A DNA stretch of 45,354 nucleotides, taken from positions 1 to 45,354 of the forward strand of contig NZ_AKIV01000101.1 in NCBI RefSeq assembly GCF_000282655.1, written 5' to 3'. How positions within the stretch are numbered: position 1 is the first letter of the stretch; every line of letters begins with the position of its first letter. Source of the DNA: Polaromonas sp. CF318 (GTDB lineage Bacteria > Pseudomonadota > Gammaproteobacteria > Burkholderiales > Burkholderiaceae_C). Made by a program: the position numbers and the translations under genes. The notes under the pieces are model-generated. The model did not search any database, was not told where the DNA came from, and saw only the letters and a list, made by a program, of their open reading frames with translations. Shown one piece after another: positions 8,470-17,700 of this stretch.

Positions 8470-9171
8470 ATGATGACTTTAAGAACCTCCAGCGAACGCG
8501 GTTACGCAGACCACGGCTGGCTCAAGTCTTTCCATTCCTTTTCCTTCGCCGGCTATTACGACCCGGCCCACATGGGCTTTGGCAACCTGCGCGTCATCAA
8601 TGAGGACCGCATCGCGGCCGGCCGCGGCTTCGGCACGCACGGCCACCAGAACATGGAAATCATCAGCTACGTGCTGAGCGGTGAACTTGCGCACAAGGAC
8701 AGCCTGGGCAACATCAAGGGCATCCCGCCCGGCGACGTGCAGCGCATGAGCGCCGGCACTGGCGTGCAGCACAGCGAGTTCAACCATGCGGACGGCCAGA
8801 CCACGCATTTCCTGCAGATCTGGATCGAACCCAATGTGACCGGAATTCCGCCCAGCTATGAGCAAAAGACCTTTGCCGACGCCGAAAAACGCGGCGCCCT
8901 GCGCCTGGTGGCCTCACCCGACGGCGCCAAGGGCTCGGTGCTGATCCATGCCGATGCGAGGCTGTATGCGGGCCTCTTCGACGGCGCGGAAAGCGCCACG
9001 CTGGAACTTGGCGCGACGCGCAAGACCTATGTGCACCTGGTGCGCGGGCAGCTCGAAGTCAACGGCCGGGTGCTGAAGGCCGGCGATGCCGCCATGCTGC
9101 AATCGGAAGCCACGCTGCAACTGGCCCATGGCCGGGACGCCGAAGTGCTGGTGTTTGACCTGGCGCCTTAA
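8470..9171 (+). CDS. Pirin family protein (YhaK-like)
   Basis: Bicupin protein of 233 aa. The metal ligands expected for pirins are present as H57, H59, H101 and E103 (GTHGHQNME and GTGVQHSE), the same numbering I recall for E. coli YhaK. Some pirins have quercetin 2,3-dioxygenase activity and others act as redox sensors, so the precise role is open. The start at 8470 is fixed by AAAGGAG at 8457-8463; a tandem ATG follows at 8473. An upstream in-frame ATG at 8395 lacks a ribosome site and would lie close to the probable promoter. It is divergent from the LysR gene and followed by an intrinsic terminator, so it may be expressed alone. Confidence 0.92.
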   Translation: MMTLRTSSERGYADHGWLKSFHSFSFAGYYDPAHMGFGNLRVINEDRIAAGRGFGTHGHQNMEIISYVLSGELAHKDSLGNIKGIPPGDVQRMSAGTGVQHSEFNHADGQTTHFLQIWIEPNVTGIPPSYEQKTFADAEKRGALRLVASPDGAKGSVLIHADARLYAGLFDGAESATLELGATRKTYVHLVRGQLEVNGRVLKAGDAAMLQSEATLQLAHGRDAEVLVFDLAP

Positions 9172-9201
9172 CGCCGGCTAACACGCTGTAACCCACACCC
9201 A

Positions 9202-9253
9202 GGGCGAGCGCGAATGCGCATGAGCGCACGGCGCTTGCCCAGAGTGTTTTTTT
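9202..9253 (+). terminator. Intrinsic terminator after the first pirin gene
   Basis: Stem GGGCGAGCGC (9202-9211) pairs with GCGCTTGCCC (9231-9240) with one G-T wobble. A nested TGCGC/GCGCA hairpin sits inside. A seven-T run follows at 9247-9253 after a 6-nt spacer, which weakens it slightly. It separates pirin from doxX. Confidence 0.65.
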
Positions 9254-9300
9254 CCTCCATGATTTCCCCGTTAGTTCACTTACTCATATAAGGATTCACC

Positions 9301-9711
9301 ATGCTCAACTCCCTGCAAAACCCTCTCTCCCTGGTCGGCCGCGTGCTGCTGGCCCTGCTGTTTGTGCCCGCCGGCTTCAGCAAGATCGCCGGCTTTGCCG
9401 GAACGGCCGGCTACATCGCCTCCAAAGGCGTGCCGCTGCCCGAAGTCGCCGCGGCCGCCGCGATCGCGATTGAGCTGGGACTGGGCCTGCTGCTGCTGGT
9501 CGGCTTCATGACGCGCTGGGCCGCGCTCGGCATCGCGTTCTTCACGGTGGTGATCACCTTCATCTTCCACAACTACTGGGGCGTGCCCGCCGAACAGGCC
9601 ATGATGCAGCAACTGATGTTCTTCAAGAACATCGCCGTGGTCGGCGGCCTGCTCACCGTGGCGGCCTGGGGCGGCGGCGCCTGGAGCGTGGACGCCAAGA
9701 TCAAGGGCTGA
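9301..9711 (+). CDS. DoxX family membrane protein
   Basis: Integral inner-membrane protein of 136 aa with four predicted hydrophobic helices (roughly residues 10-28, 48-65, 72-90 and 106-124). The N-terminal LVGRVLLALLFVPAGFSKI is characteristic of DoxX. DoxX-like proteins associate with quinone or thiosulfate redox chemistry and, in some bacteria, with oxidative-stress complexes; no substrate can be read from sequence. An AAGGA box 6-7 bp before the ATG supports the start. It lies in a co-directional series with pirin, flavodoxin and OsmC genes but is flanked by terminators at 9202-9253 and 9726-9770, so it may be a monocistronic unit. Confidence 0.9.
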   Translation: MLNSLQNPLSLVGRVLLALLFVPAGFSKIAGFAGTAGYIASKGVPLPEVAAAAAIAIELGLGLLLLVGFMTRWAALGIAFFTVVITFIFHNYWGVPAEQAMMQQLMFFKNIAVVGGLLTVAAWGGGAWSVDAKIKG

Positions 9712-9725
9712 TCCGCGAAAAAGCA

Positions 9726-9770
9726 GGGCTGCAGCGGGGGCTTTCATGCCCGGCTGCAGCCCTTTTATTT
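9726..9770 (+). terminator. Intrinsic terminator after doxX
   Basis: GGGCTGCAGC (9726-9735) pairs perfectly with GCTGCAGCCC (9753-9762), with further pairing inside the loop (GGGGC with GCCC). TTTTATTT follows immediately. It starts 15 bp after the doxX stop. Confidence 0.88.
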
Positions 9771-9813
9771 AGCCTGGTTTCAAATTTCATTCTTCTCCCG
9801 CGAAAGATATTGA

Positions 9814-10368
9814 ATGCCCAAAGTTGTCGTGATTTACCACTCCGGCTACGGCCATACCCAGCGCATGGCGCAGTCGGTGGCCGAAGGCGCCGGCGCCGAG
9901 CTGCTGGCCATAGACGCCGACGGCAACCTGCCCGAAGGCGGCTGGGAGACGCTCAATGCCGCCGACGCCATCATCATGGGCTCGCCCACCTACATGGGCA
10001 ACGTCAGCTGGCAGTTCAAGAAGTTCGCCGACGCGTCCTCCAGACCCTGGTACAGCCAGGCCTGGAAAGACAAGCTCTTCGCCGGCTTCACCAACAGCGC
10101 CGCGATGAACGGCGACAAGCTGTCCACGCTGAACTACCTGTTCACCCTGGCCATGCAGCACGGCGGCATCTGGGTCAGCCAGGGCATGCTGCCCAGCAAC
10201 AGCAAGGCCGCGCTGCGCAACGACGCCAACTACCTGGGTTCCTACAGCGGCGCCATCGCGCAGTCGCCCTCCGATGCCGGCGCAGGCGAGATGTCCCCCG
10301 GCGACCTGGAAACCGCGCGCAGCTTCGGCGAGCGTGTTGCCGCCATCGCCGCGAAATTCTCCACCTGA
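9814..10368 (+). CDS. Flavodoxin-family NAD(P)H:quinone oxidoreductase (WrbA-like)
   Basis: FMN-binding reductase of 184 aa. The N-terminal VVVIYHSGYGHTQRMAQSV is the phosphate-binding loop of flavodoxin-like folds, and MGSPTYMGNVSWQFKKF matches the WrbA-type FMN loop. Such enzymes reduce quinones by two electrons, avoiding semiquinone radicals. A stretch TNSAAMNGDKLSTLNYLFTLAMQHGG is also typical of the family. The start ATG at 9814 has only a weak GAAAG box, but the P-loop begins at once and no other start is plausible. It is followed after 26 bp by an OsmC gene, consistent with a quinone/peroxide defence unit. Confidence 0.9.
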   Translation: MPKVVVIYHSGYGHTQRMAQSVAEGAGAELLAIDADGNLPEGGWETLNAADAIIMGSPTYMGNVSWQFKKFADASSRPWYSQAWKDKLFAGFTNSAAMNGDKLSTLNYLFTLAMQHGGIWVSQGMLPSNSKAALRNDANYLGSYSGAIAQSPSDAGAGEMSPGDLETARSFGERVAAIAAKFST

Positions 10369-10394
10369 CTTTTTCCCTTGCCCAAAGGAGCCCC

Positions 10395-10802
10395 ATGACC
10401 ATTGAACTCCAGCGCGATCTCACTGCCGCGATGGCCCAGCAGGTGCAGATCCGCGGCCACAGCTTCACCGCCGACGTCAGCCAAGCCGAAGGCGGCGCTG
10501 ACAGCGGCCCCAGCCCGCACGACCTCTACGACGCGGCCCTGGGCGCCTGCAAGGCCCTGACCGTGATGTGGTATGCCCGTAAAAAAGGCATCCCTGTCGA
10601 GGACATCCATACACGCATAGAGCGCGACGACTCGCAGGAACGCAGCGGCGTCTACAAGCTCTCGGCCAGGTTGCAGATCAAGGGCGCCCTGAGCGATGCC
10701 CAGTTGCAGGAGCTGCACGCCGTGGCGCAGAAATGCCCCGTGCACAAACTCATGACCACCGTCACGACGGAAATCATCACTGAACTGGAGCGCCTGCCAT
10801 GA
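10395..10802 (+). CDS. OsmC family peroxiredoxin-like protein
   Basis: Thiol-dependent peroxidase of the OsmC/Ohr superfamily, 135 aa. Two conserved cysteines are present, C52 (LGACKALTVMWYA) and C114 (AQKCPVHKLM), the pair that reduces hydroperoxides in this fold. The start is set by AAAGGAG at 10384-10390, four bases before the ATG. A longer frame beginning near 9810 is not real, because its upstream part is out of frame with the flavodoxin gene. The stop overlaps the start of the second pirin gene in ATGA, so the two are translationally coupled. Confidence 0.93.
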   Translation: MTIELQRDLTAAMAQQVQIRGHSFTADVSQAEGGADSGPSPHDLYDAALGACKALTVMWYARKKGIPVEDIHTRIERDDSQERSGVYKLSARLQIKGALSDAQLQELHAVAQKCPVHKLMTTVTTEIITELERLP

Positions 10803-11686
10803 GCACCGCGTTGAAACTCACCGGCCACCACAAAGACCTGGGCGGCGGCTTTATGGTGCGCCGCCTGCTGCCCGCCGCGCAGCAGCAGTCGGTCGGACCA
10901 TTCATCTTTTTTGACCACTTCGGCCCGGTGACCGAGCAGCCCGGCACCAACCACGACGTGCGGCCGCATCCGCACATCGGCCTGGCGACGGTCACCTATT
11001 TGTTCGAGGGCGCGATGATGCACCGCGACAGCCTGGGCTCGGCCCAGCGCATAGAGCCCGGCGCCATCAACTGGATGACGGCCGGCCGCGGCATCGTGCA
11101 TTCGGAGCGCGCGCCCGAAGACCTGCGCGGCACCGCCTATGTGAACCACGGCCTGCAGCTGTGGGCCGCCCTGCCCAAGGAGTTTGAAGAAACCGCGCCG
11201 GCGTTTTCACACACGCCGGCGCAAACCATTCCGGCCACCACGGTGGACGGCGCCGCCGTGCGCATTCTGGTCGGCGAGGCCTTCGGCAGGACTTCGCCGG
11301 TCAAGACCTTTTCCAGGACCCTGTACCTGGACGTGGCCCTGGCCGCCGGTACGCCTTTCACGCTGCCGCCGCTCGCGGAGCAGATGGCAATCTATTCGGT
11401 GGACGGCGACCTGCTGGTCGACGGCGAGCCGCTGGCCATGCACACCCTGGCGACGCTGACGCCCGGCGCGGCGGTGCAACTGAGCGCGGGTGTGCCAACC
11501 CGCCTGGTGGTGATAGGCGGCGACGCGCTCGATGCGCACCGCTTCATGTGGTGGAACTTTGTCTCCAGCCGCAAGGAGCGCATCGTGCAGGCCGGCGAAG
11601 ACTGGGAGGCGCAGGCCATGGGGCAGGTGCCCGGCGAGACTGAATTTATCCCGCTGCCGGAACGGAAGTTCACGGCGGGTGGCTAA
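10799..11686 (+). CDS. Pirin family protein, second copy
   Basis: Bicupin of 295 aa, longer than the first pirin because it keeps a fuller C-terminal cupin (pirin_C, roughly residues 175-285). Metal ligands H57, H59, H101 and E103 are conserved (RPHPHIG and GRGIVHSE). The start overlaps the osmC stop by four bases (ATGA). Two divergent pirins in one redox cluster suggest distinct roles rather than a recent duplication; apart from the metal site the two proteins share little sequence. Confidence 0.93.
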   Translation: MSTALKLTGHHKDLGGGFMVRRLLPAAQQQSVGPFIFFDHFGPVTEQPGTNHDVRPHPHIGLATVTYLFEGAMMHRDSLGSAQRIEPGAINWMTAGRGIVHSERAPEDLRGTAYVNHGLQLWAALPKEFEETAPAFSHTPAQTIPATTVDGAAVRILVGEAFGRTSPVKTFSRTLYLDVALAAGTPFTLPPLAEQMAIYSVDGDLLVDGEPLAMHTLATLTPGAAVQLSAGVPTRLVVIGGDALDAHRFMWWNFVSSRKERIVQAGEDWEAQAMGQVPGETEFIPLPERKFTAGG

Positions 11687-11700
11687 ATTAAGATCAGGCG

Positions 11701-12396
11701 ATGCAAATCTTTACCCTGCTTCCGTGGAGCGACTGGCTGGCGATTGCCTGGTTTTTTCTGGGCTGGATGGGTTATGCCTGGTTCGCCCGGCGCTACGGCG
11801 GGAAGCGCTCCTCGCTGCTGGGCACCACCAACCGCTACCGGCATTACTGGCTGCTGCAGGCTACCGCGCGCGACCCGCGCGTGATCGACGGCATCATCAC
11901 GCAAAACCTCTCGAGCACGCCGGCTTTTTTCTCGTCGACCACCATCATCATCATCGGCGGCTTGTTCGCGCTGCTGGGCACCACCGACAAGGCGGCCGAG
12001 TTGGTGCGCGAAATTCCGTTCGCGGTCCGCACCTCGGTGCTGATCTTCGACCTCAAGGTACTGCTGATGGTGGCGGTGTTCGTGTATGCCTTTTTCCGCT
12101 TCAGCTGGTCCATGCGCCAGTACACCTTTGTGGCCTTGCTGATAGGCTCCATGCCTTCGCCGCAGGAGTTTGAAGTCGGCAAGTTCGACCGCGAAGCTTT
12201 TGCCGCGCGCAGCAGCCGCATGGTGGGCCTGGCGGCGGAGACCTTTAACGACGGGCTCAGGGCTTACTATTTCAGCTTCGCCATCATGGCCTGGTTTTTC
12301 TCGACCTTCGCGTTTGCGCTGGCGACCGCGGTGGTGGTGCTGATTCTCTATAACCGCGAGTTCAACTCCGACGTGCTCGGTGTGTTGCGCGATTAG
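11701..12396 (+). CDS. DUF599 family membrane protein
   Basis: Inner-membrane protein of 231 aa with about four hydrophobic segments (residues about 10-28, 78-95, 115-138 and 205-228). The conserved DUF599 signature RAYYFSFAIMAWFFS is near residue 185, and the N-terminal WFFLGWMGYAWFARRYG also fits. The function is unknown. It lies 14 bp after the second pirin, so it may belong to the same transcript. Its TAG and the egtB TAA overlap tail to tail in TTAG (12393-12396). Confidence 0.88.
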   Translation: MQIFTLLPWSDWLAIAWFFLGWMGYAWFARRYGGKRSSLLGTTNRYRHYWLLQATARDPRVIDGIITQNLSSTPAFFSSTTIIIIGGLFALLGTTDKAAELVREIPFAVRTSVLIFDLKVLLMVAVFVYAFFRFSWSMRQYTFVALLIGSMPSPQEFEVGKFDREAFAARSSRMVGLAAETFNDGLRAYYFSFAIMAWFFSTFAFALATAVVVLILYNREFNSDVLGVLRD

Positions 12397-13733
12397 GCAA
12401 GGTCGCGCGCCAGCCGCAGGCCGCTGAACTGCCAGCGCGCATCGGGCGGGAAGAAGTTGCGGTAGCTCGCGCGCATATGGCTTTGCGGCGTGGCGCAGGA
12501 GCCGCCGCGCAGCACAAACTGGTTGCACATGAACTTGCCGTTGTACTCGCCGACCAGGCCTTCCCAGGGCTTGTAGCCGGGGTAGGGGTTGTAGTTGGAC
12601 TGCGTCCACTCCCACACGTCGCCAAACATCTGCGCAGGCAGGCCGCGGCTGCCTTCCTGCTGCGGCAGCGGATGGAAGGCCGATGTCTCCACAAAGTTTC
12701 CCTGGCCCGCGGCGCCTGCCGGCAGGCCGCGCGCGGCGAGCTCCCATTCAAACTCGGTCGGCAGGCGGGCGCCGGCCCAGCGCGCAACAGCGTCGGCTTC
12801 AAAATAGCTGAGGTGGCAGGCCGGCGTGTTCGGGTCCACTTCAATCAGGCCCTGCAGCGTGAAGTGCTGGTAGCCGCCTTCGCCACCCTCGCTACCCTGC
12901 CAGTAAAAGGGCAGGCTGACCTTGTTTTCAGTCACCCAGTCCCAGCCCATGGACAGCCACAGTTCGGGGCGCTGGTAACCCTTGTCGGCGATAAAGGCCA
13001 TGATCTCGCCGTTGGTCACCGGCCGGCTGGCCAGTTCGAAGGCCGCCACATAGGCCTTGTGGCGCGGCGTTTCATTGTCGAAGGCGAATTCGCCGTCGCG
13101 CGCGGCGTCGTAGCCATGTTCCACCAGGCCGGCCTCATGGCGCAGCCACTCCACCGGCTGCGGGTGTATACCGGCCAGCGGCCAACGGCTCGCATAGGCC
13201 GGGCGCGCGGGGTTGAAGGACAGCGCGTGTTTGATGTCGGTCAGCAGCAGCTCCTGGTGTTGCTGCTCGTGGTGCAGGCCCAGGGTCACGAGTTCGGTGA
13301 GCTCCTGCCGTCGCGCGCTGTCGGCGCCGGCCTCGACCGAGTCCATCACCGCCAGCATGCGCTGGTTGACCTGCGCGCGGTAGGCCAGAACCTCGTCCAG
13401 CGAAGGCCGGCTGATCAGGCCGCGTTTGGGCCGCGGGTATTTGTCGCCCACGCCGTTGTAATAGCTGTTGAACAGCACACGAAAGCCGGCGTCAAAAGGC
13501 GTGAAGCCGGGCTCAAAACGTTCGAGGATAAAGGTCTCGAAAAACCAGGTCAGGTGGGCCAGATGCCATTTGGCGGGACTGGCGTCGGGCATGGACTGCA
13601 GCTGGCAGTCTTCCGGGCTCAGGGGCTGTATCAGCGCCTCGGTCTGCTGGCGCAGGGCGACAAAGCGCCTGACAAGAGGAGACAGGGAGGTGTGGGAGGC
13701 CTGCTGGCGTGCGGGGTAAGTGTCTGTGGGCAT
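12393..13733 (-). CDS. egtB: Ergothioneine biosynthesis sulfoxide synthase EgtB
   Basis: Non-haem iron enzyme joining hercynine and a thiol donor (gamma-glutamylcysteine or cysteine) with O2; 446 aa. The N-terminal DinB-like domain carries the iron histidines (HLAHLTWFFETF, H60; HHEQQHQE, H155 and H159). The C-terminal formylglycine-generating-enzyme-like domain is seen in GDVWEWTQSNYNPY and RGGSCATPQSHMRASYRNFF. It is too short for OvoA, which has a C-terminal methyltransferase. No egtD (histidine methyltransferase) is adjacent or anywhere in the window, although the two are often neighbours in related bacteria. Start ATG at 13733; no clear Shine-Dalgarno. Confidence 0.93.
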   Translation of the reverse strand: MPTDTYPARQQASHTSLSPLVRRFVALRQQTEALIQPLSPEDCQLQSMPDASPAKWHLAHLTWFFETFILERFEPGFTPFDAGFRVLFNSYYNGVGDKYPRPKRGLISRPSLDEVLAYRAQVNQRMLAVMDSVEAGADSARRQELTELVTLGLHHEQQHQELLLTDIKHALSFNPARPAYASRWPLAGIHPQPVEWLRHEAGLVEHGYDAARDGEFAFDNETPRHKAYVAAFELASRPVTNGEIMAFIADKGYQRPELWLSMGWDWVTENKVSLPFYWQGSEGGEGGYQHFTLQGLIEVDPNTPACHLSYFEADAVARWAGARLPTEFEWELAARGLPAGAAGQGNFVETSAFHPLPQQEGSRGLPAQMFGDVWEWTQSNYNPYPGYKPWEGLVGEYNGKFMCNQFVLRGGSCATPQSHMRASYRNFFPPDARWQFSGLRLARDLA

Positions 13734-13809
13734 GGTGGCTACCGTAAAAGGAGACGGCTGGCGGACGTGGGATGCAAGCGACTCAAAAGCTTCGCACGCC
13801 CGCCTCGCC

Positions 13810-14616
13810 TCAGCTGTCGGACAACAGCCCGAGAACTTCGGGCCTGCGGGCGGCGCGTGGCGGGTTCAAAGGCTTGGCCGGCGGGTTGACCTGGGGTTTG
13901 AGCGCAGGGTCCAGCGCGCGGCGTTCGTCAAAGACAAAACATTCGCCGTCAAAATGCGCGTGCCCGCTTTCCTCGAAGTACTTGAGGATGCCGCCGTCCA
14001 GCTGCCAGACGTTCTCCACCCCGGCTTCGCGCATCAGGATGGCGGCCTTTTCGCAGCGTATGCCGCCGGTGCAAAAGCTCACCACGGTCTTGCCGGCCAG
14101 TTCCTGTTTGTGCGCCAGCAGGGCTTCGGGGAATTCGGTGAACTTGCGGATGCGCCAGTCAATCGCATTGTGAAAAGTGCCGACGTCGGCTTCAAAGTCG
14201 TTGCGGGTGTCCAGCGTCACCACGGGGCGGCCCGTGTCGTCGTGTCCCGCGTCCAGCCAGCGCTTGAGCGTGGCGGCGTCCACCGCCGGCGCGCGGCCGG
14301 CCGCGGGCTGCACGGCCGGATGGTTCATGCGGATGATCTCGGGCTTGACCTTGACCAGCAGCTTGCGAAAAGGCTGGGCGCCGGACCAGCTTTCCTTGGC
14401 CTGCAGGTCGGCAAAGCGTGGGTCCTGTTTCAACCATGCCAAAAAATCATGAATATCGCCGGCCGGGCCCGCCAGGAAGAGGTTGATGCCTTCTTCGGCC
14501 AGCAGCACCGTGCCCTTGATGGCATGGCCCTGCAGCCTGCCCGCCAGGCTGGTTTGCAGCGCGTCGGGCTGGGCCAGCGCGACGAATTTGTAGGCCGCAA
14601 TGTTCAGGATTTGCAT
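13810..14616 (-). CDS. trhO: tRNA uridine-34 hydroxylase TrhO (YceA-type rhodanese)
   Basis: Oxygen-dependent hydroxylase making 5-hydroxyuridine at wobble position 34 of some tRNAs; 268 aa with the start at 14616. The N-terminal ferredoxin-like domain contains GHAIKGTVLLAEEGINLFLAG, followed by a rhodanese domain whose active-site loop is CTGGIRCEKA. The MQILNIAAYKFVAL start is preferred over the in-frame ATG at 14655, because the family begins at this beta strand and the latter would add 13 unconserved residues. It diverges from dnaE (86 bp apart) and lies 76 bp upstream of egtB. Confidence 0.93.
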   Translation of the reverse strand: MQILNIAAYKFVALAQPDALQTSLAGRLQGHAIKGTVLLAEEGINLFLAGPAGDIHDFLAWLKQDPRFADLQAKESWSGAQPFRKLLVKVKPEIIRMNHPAVQPAAGRAPAVDAATLKRWLDAGHDDTGRPVVTLDTRNDFEADVGTFHNAIDWRIRKFTEFPEALLAHKQELAGKTVVSFCTGGIRCEKAAILMREAGVENVWQLDGGILKYFEESGHAHFDGECFVFDERRALDPALKPQVNPPAKPLNPPRAARRPEVLGLLSDS

Positions 14617-14702
14617 GATGCGATCGATTGTAGGCAGGCATGCAAGGCCTTGCACCGGGCTGCGGCCCCTCAGCGGACAGCCTCGGCCCTAAAATGCCCT
14701 TC

Positions 14703-17700
14703 ATGTTTGTTCATTTGCGTCTCCACACCGAATTTTCCGTCGTCGACGGCACCAACCGCATCGATGAAGTCGTGGCCGCCGCGGCCGCCGACGGGCAACC
14801 GGCGCTGGCCATCACCGACCTGAGCAACCTCTTCGGCACCGTCAAGTTTTACAAGGAAACCCGCGGCGCGGGCGTCAAGCCCCTGATAGGCGCCGACATC
14901 TGGGTGCAGGTGCCGGGCAAGGACGCTGGCGCGCCCGCTGCCCGCCTGTTGCTGCTGGTACAAAGCCGCCAGGGCTACCTGAACCTGTCCGAGATCCTCA
15001 CGCGGGCCTGGACCAAAAACGTGGTGCGCGACCAGGCGGTGGTCAAGCTCGAATGGCTGCAGGAACTGGGCGAGGGCCTGATCGCCCTGTCGGGCGCGCA
15101 GGGCGGCTCCGTGGGCCAGGCCCTGCTGCAGGGCGACAGCGCCCGCGCCGCGGAATGCGCGCTGTATTTCGCGGGCCTGTTTCCGCACCGCTTCTACCTG
15201 GAACTGCAGCGTGCCCAGCGGCCCGACGACGAGCGCCACGTGGTTGCCGCCGTCCAGCTGGCGGCGCGGCTCAAGCTGCCCGTGGTGGCCACCCACCCCG
15301 TGCAGTTCCTGACCTACGACGACTACGAGGCGCATGAAGCGCGCGTCTGCATTTCGGAAGGCGAGATCCTGGGCAACACGCGGCGCGTGCGCAAGTTCAC
15401 GCGCGAGCAGTACTTCAAGTCGGCCGAACAGATGCAGGCGCTGTTCGCCGACGTGCCCACGGCCCTGGCCAATACGCTGGAGATCGCCAAGCGCTGCAAC
15501 CTCACGCTGGAACTCGGCAAGCCCATGCTGCCGGACTACCCGACACCGGAAGTGGGCGGCGTGCGCATGCCCATCGACGAGTATTTCCGCCAGGCCTCGT
15601 TTGAAGGCCTGGAAGAGCGCCTGGCCCACCTGTACCGCGATGCGGCCGTGCGCGACCAGAAGCGGCCCGAATACGTCAAGCGGCTGGAGTTCGAGATCAA
15701 CACCATCCTCAAGATGGGCTTTCCCGGCTACTTCCTGATCGTGGGCGACTTCATCAACTGGGCCAAGAACAACGGCTGCCCGGTCGGGCCGGGCCGGGGG
15801 TCCGGCGCGGGTTCGCTGGTGGCCTATTCGCTCAAGATCACCGACCTGGACCCGCTGCAGTACAACCTGCTGTTCGAGCGCTTCCTGAATCCGGAGCGGG
15901 TGTCCATGCCCGACTTCGACATCGACTTCTGCCAGAGCAACCGCGACCGCGTGATCGATTACGTGAAGGACAAATACGGCAAGGACGCGGTGAGCCAGAT
16001 CGTGACCTTCGGCACCATGGCGGCGCGCGCCGCCATCCGCGACGTGGGCCGCGTGCTGGATTTCCCCTACGGTTTTTGCGACGGCATCTCCAAGCTCATC
16101 CCCAACAAGCCGGGCCAGCACATCACGATTGAACAGGCGAAGGAGCAAGAGCCCGTGCTGGCCGAGCGCGAGCGCAAGGAAGAGGACGTGCAAACCCTGC
16201 TGGCACTGGCGCAAAAACTCGAGGGCCTGACCCGCAACGTCGGCATGCACGCCGGGGGCGTGCTGATCGCACCCAGCAAGCTGACCGATTTCTGCCCGCT
16301 TTACGCCCAGCCGGGTAGCGATTCCGCGGTGAGCCAGTTCGACAAGGACGACGTGGAGGCCATTGGCCTCGTCAAGTTCGACTTTTTGGGCCTGGCCACC
16401 CTGACCATCCTGGAGATCGCCAGGGAATTCATCATCGCGCGCCACCCGGCCCAGAAGGACTTCAAGTTTGAAGACCTGCCGCTCAACGACCGCAAAGTCT
16501 ACGAACTCTTTGGCCGGGGCCAGACCGAAGCCGTGTTCCAGTTTGAAAGTATCGGCATGCAGCGCATGCTCAAGGACGCCAAGCCGGACCGCCTGGAAGA
16601 CCTGATCGCGATGAATGCGCTGTATCGCCCGGGTCCCATGGAGCTGATCCCGACCTACATCGCGCGCAAGCAGGGCAAGGAAGTGCCCGAATACCCGGAC
16701 CCGCGCGTCAAGGCCATCCTCGAAGAGACCTACGGCATCATGGTCTACCAGGAGCAGGTGATGCAGACCGCGCAGATCCTGGGCGGCTACTCGCTGGGCG
16801 GCGCCGACTTGCTGCGCCGCGCCATGGGCAAGAAGAAGAAAGAGGAGATGGATGCCCAGCGCGAGATCTTCCGCAAGGGCGCGGGCGAGGGCGGCCTCAG
16901 CGAGGAAAAGGCCGACGAGGTCTTCGACCTGATGGAAAAATTCGCGGGCTACGGCTTCAACAAGTCGCACTCCGCCGCCTATGCGCTGCTGGCCTATCAC
17001 ACGGCCTGGCTCAAAGTGCACTACACGGCAGAGTTCTTCGCCGCCAATATGACGGTGGAAATGGACGACACCGACAAGCTCAAGATCCTGTTCGGCGACG
17101 CGCAGAAGATGGGCATACAGTTCGAGTCGCCCGATATCAACCGCGGCGACTACCGCTTCGAGCCCATCAGCGCGAGTTCGGTGCGCTACGGCCTGGGCGC
17201 CATCAAGGGCACGGGCCAGCAGGCGATTGCCGCCATCGTCGCGGCGCGCAAGGAAGGCGGCCCCTTCACCTCGATTTATGATTTCTGCGTGCGCGTGGAC
17301 CGCAGCCGCCTGAACAAGCGCACGGTGGAAGCCCTCATCAAGGGCGGTGCCTTCGACAACCTGCAGCTCAACCGCGCCTCGCTGCTGGCCTCGGTGGACC
17401 GCGCTTTTGAATTCGCCGCCGCGACCGAAGCCAACGCCAACCAGGGCGGGCTGTTCGACATGTCGGACTCGCATGCGGCCAGCACGCAGGAGCCGCCGCT
17501 GGTCGAGGCCATGCCCTTCGGCGTCAAGGCGCGCCTGGTGCAGGAAAAAACCGCCATCGGTTTCTACCTCTCGGGCCACCTGTTCGACGAGGTGGAAACC
17601 GAGGTGCGCCAGTTCGCCAAGCGCAGGATCGATGACCTGATCGATTCGCGCGAGCCGCAGCTGCTGGCCGCGATTCTGAGCGACCTGCGCATCATCAACG

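Noticed and set aside
9810..10802. Single 330-codon fusion of a flavodoxin-region frame and OsmC
   Set aside because: Its first half is out of frame with the real flavodoxin gene. OsmC has its own AAAGGAG site and ATG at 10395.
14670..17579. Long minus-strand open frame opposite dnaE
   Set aside because: Shadow of a high-GC gene; dnaE on the plus strand has all catalytic motifs.
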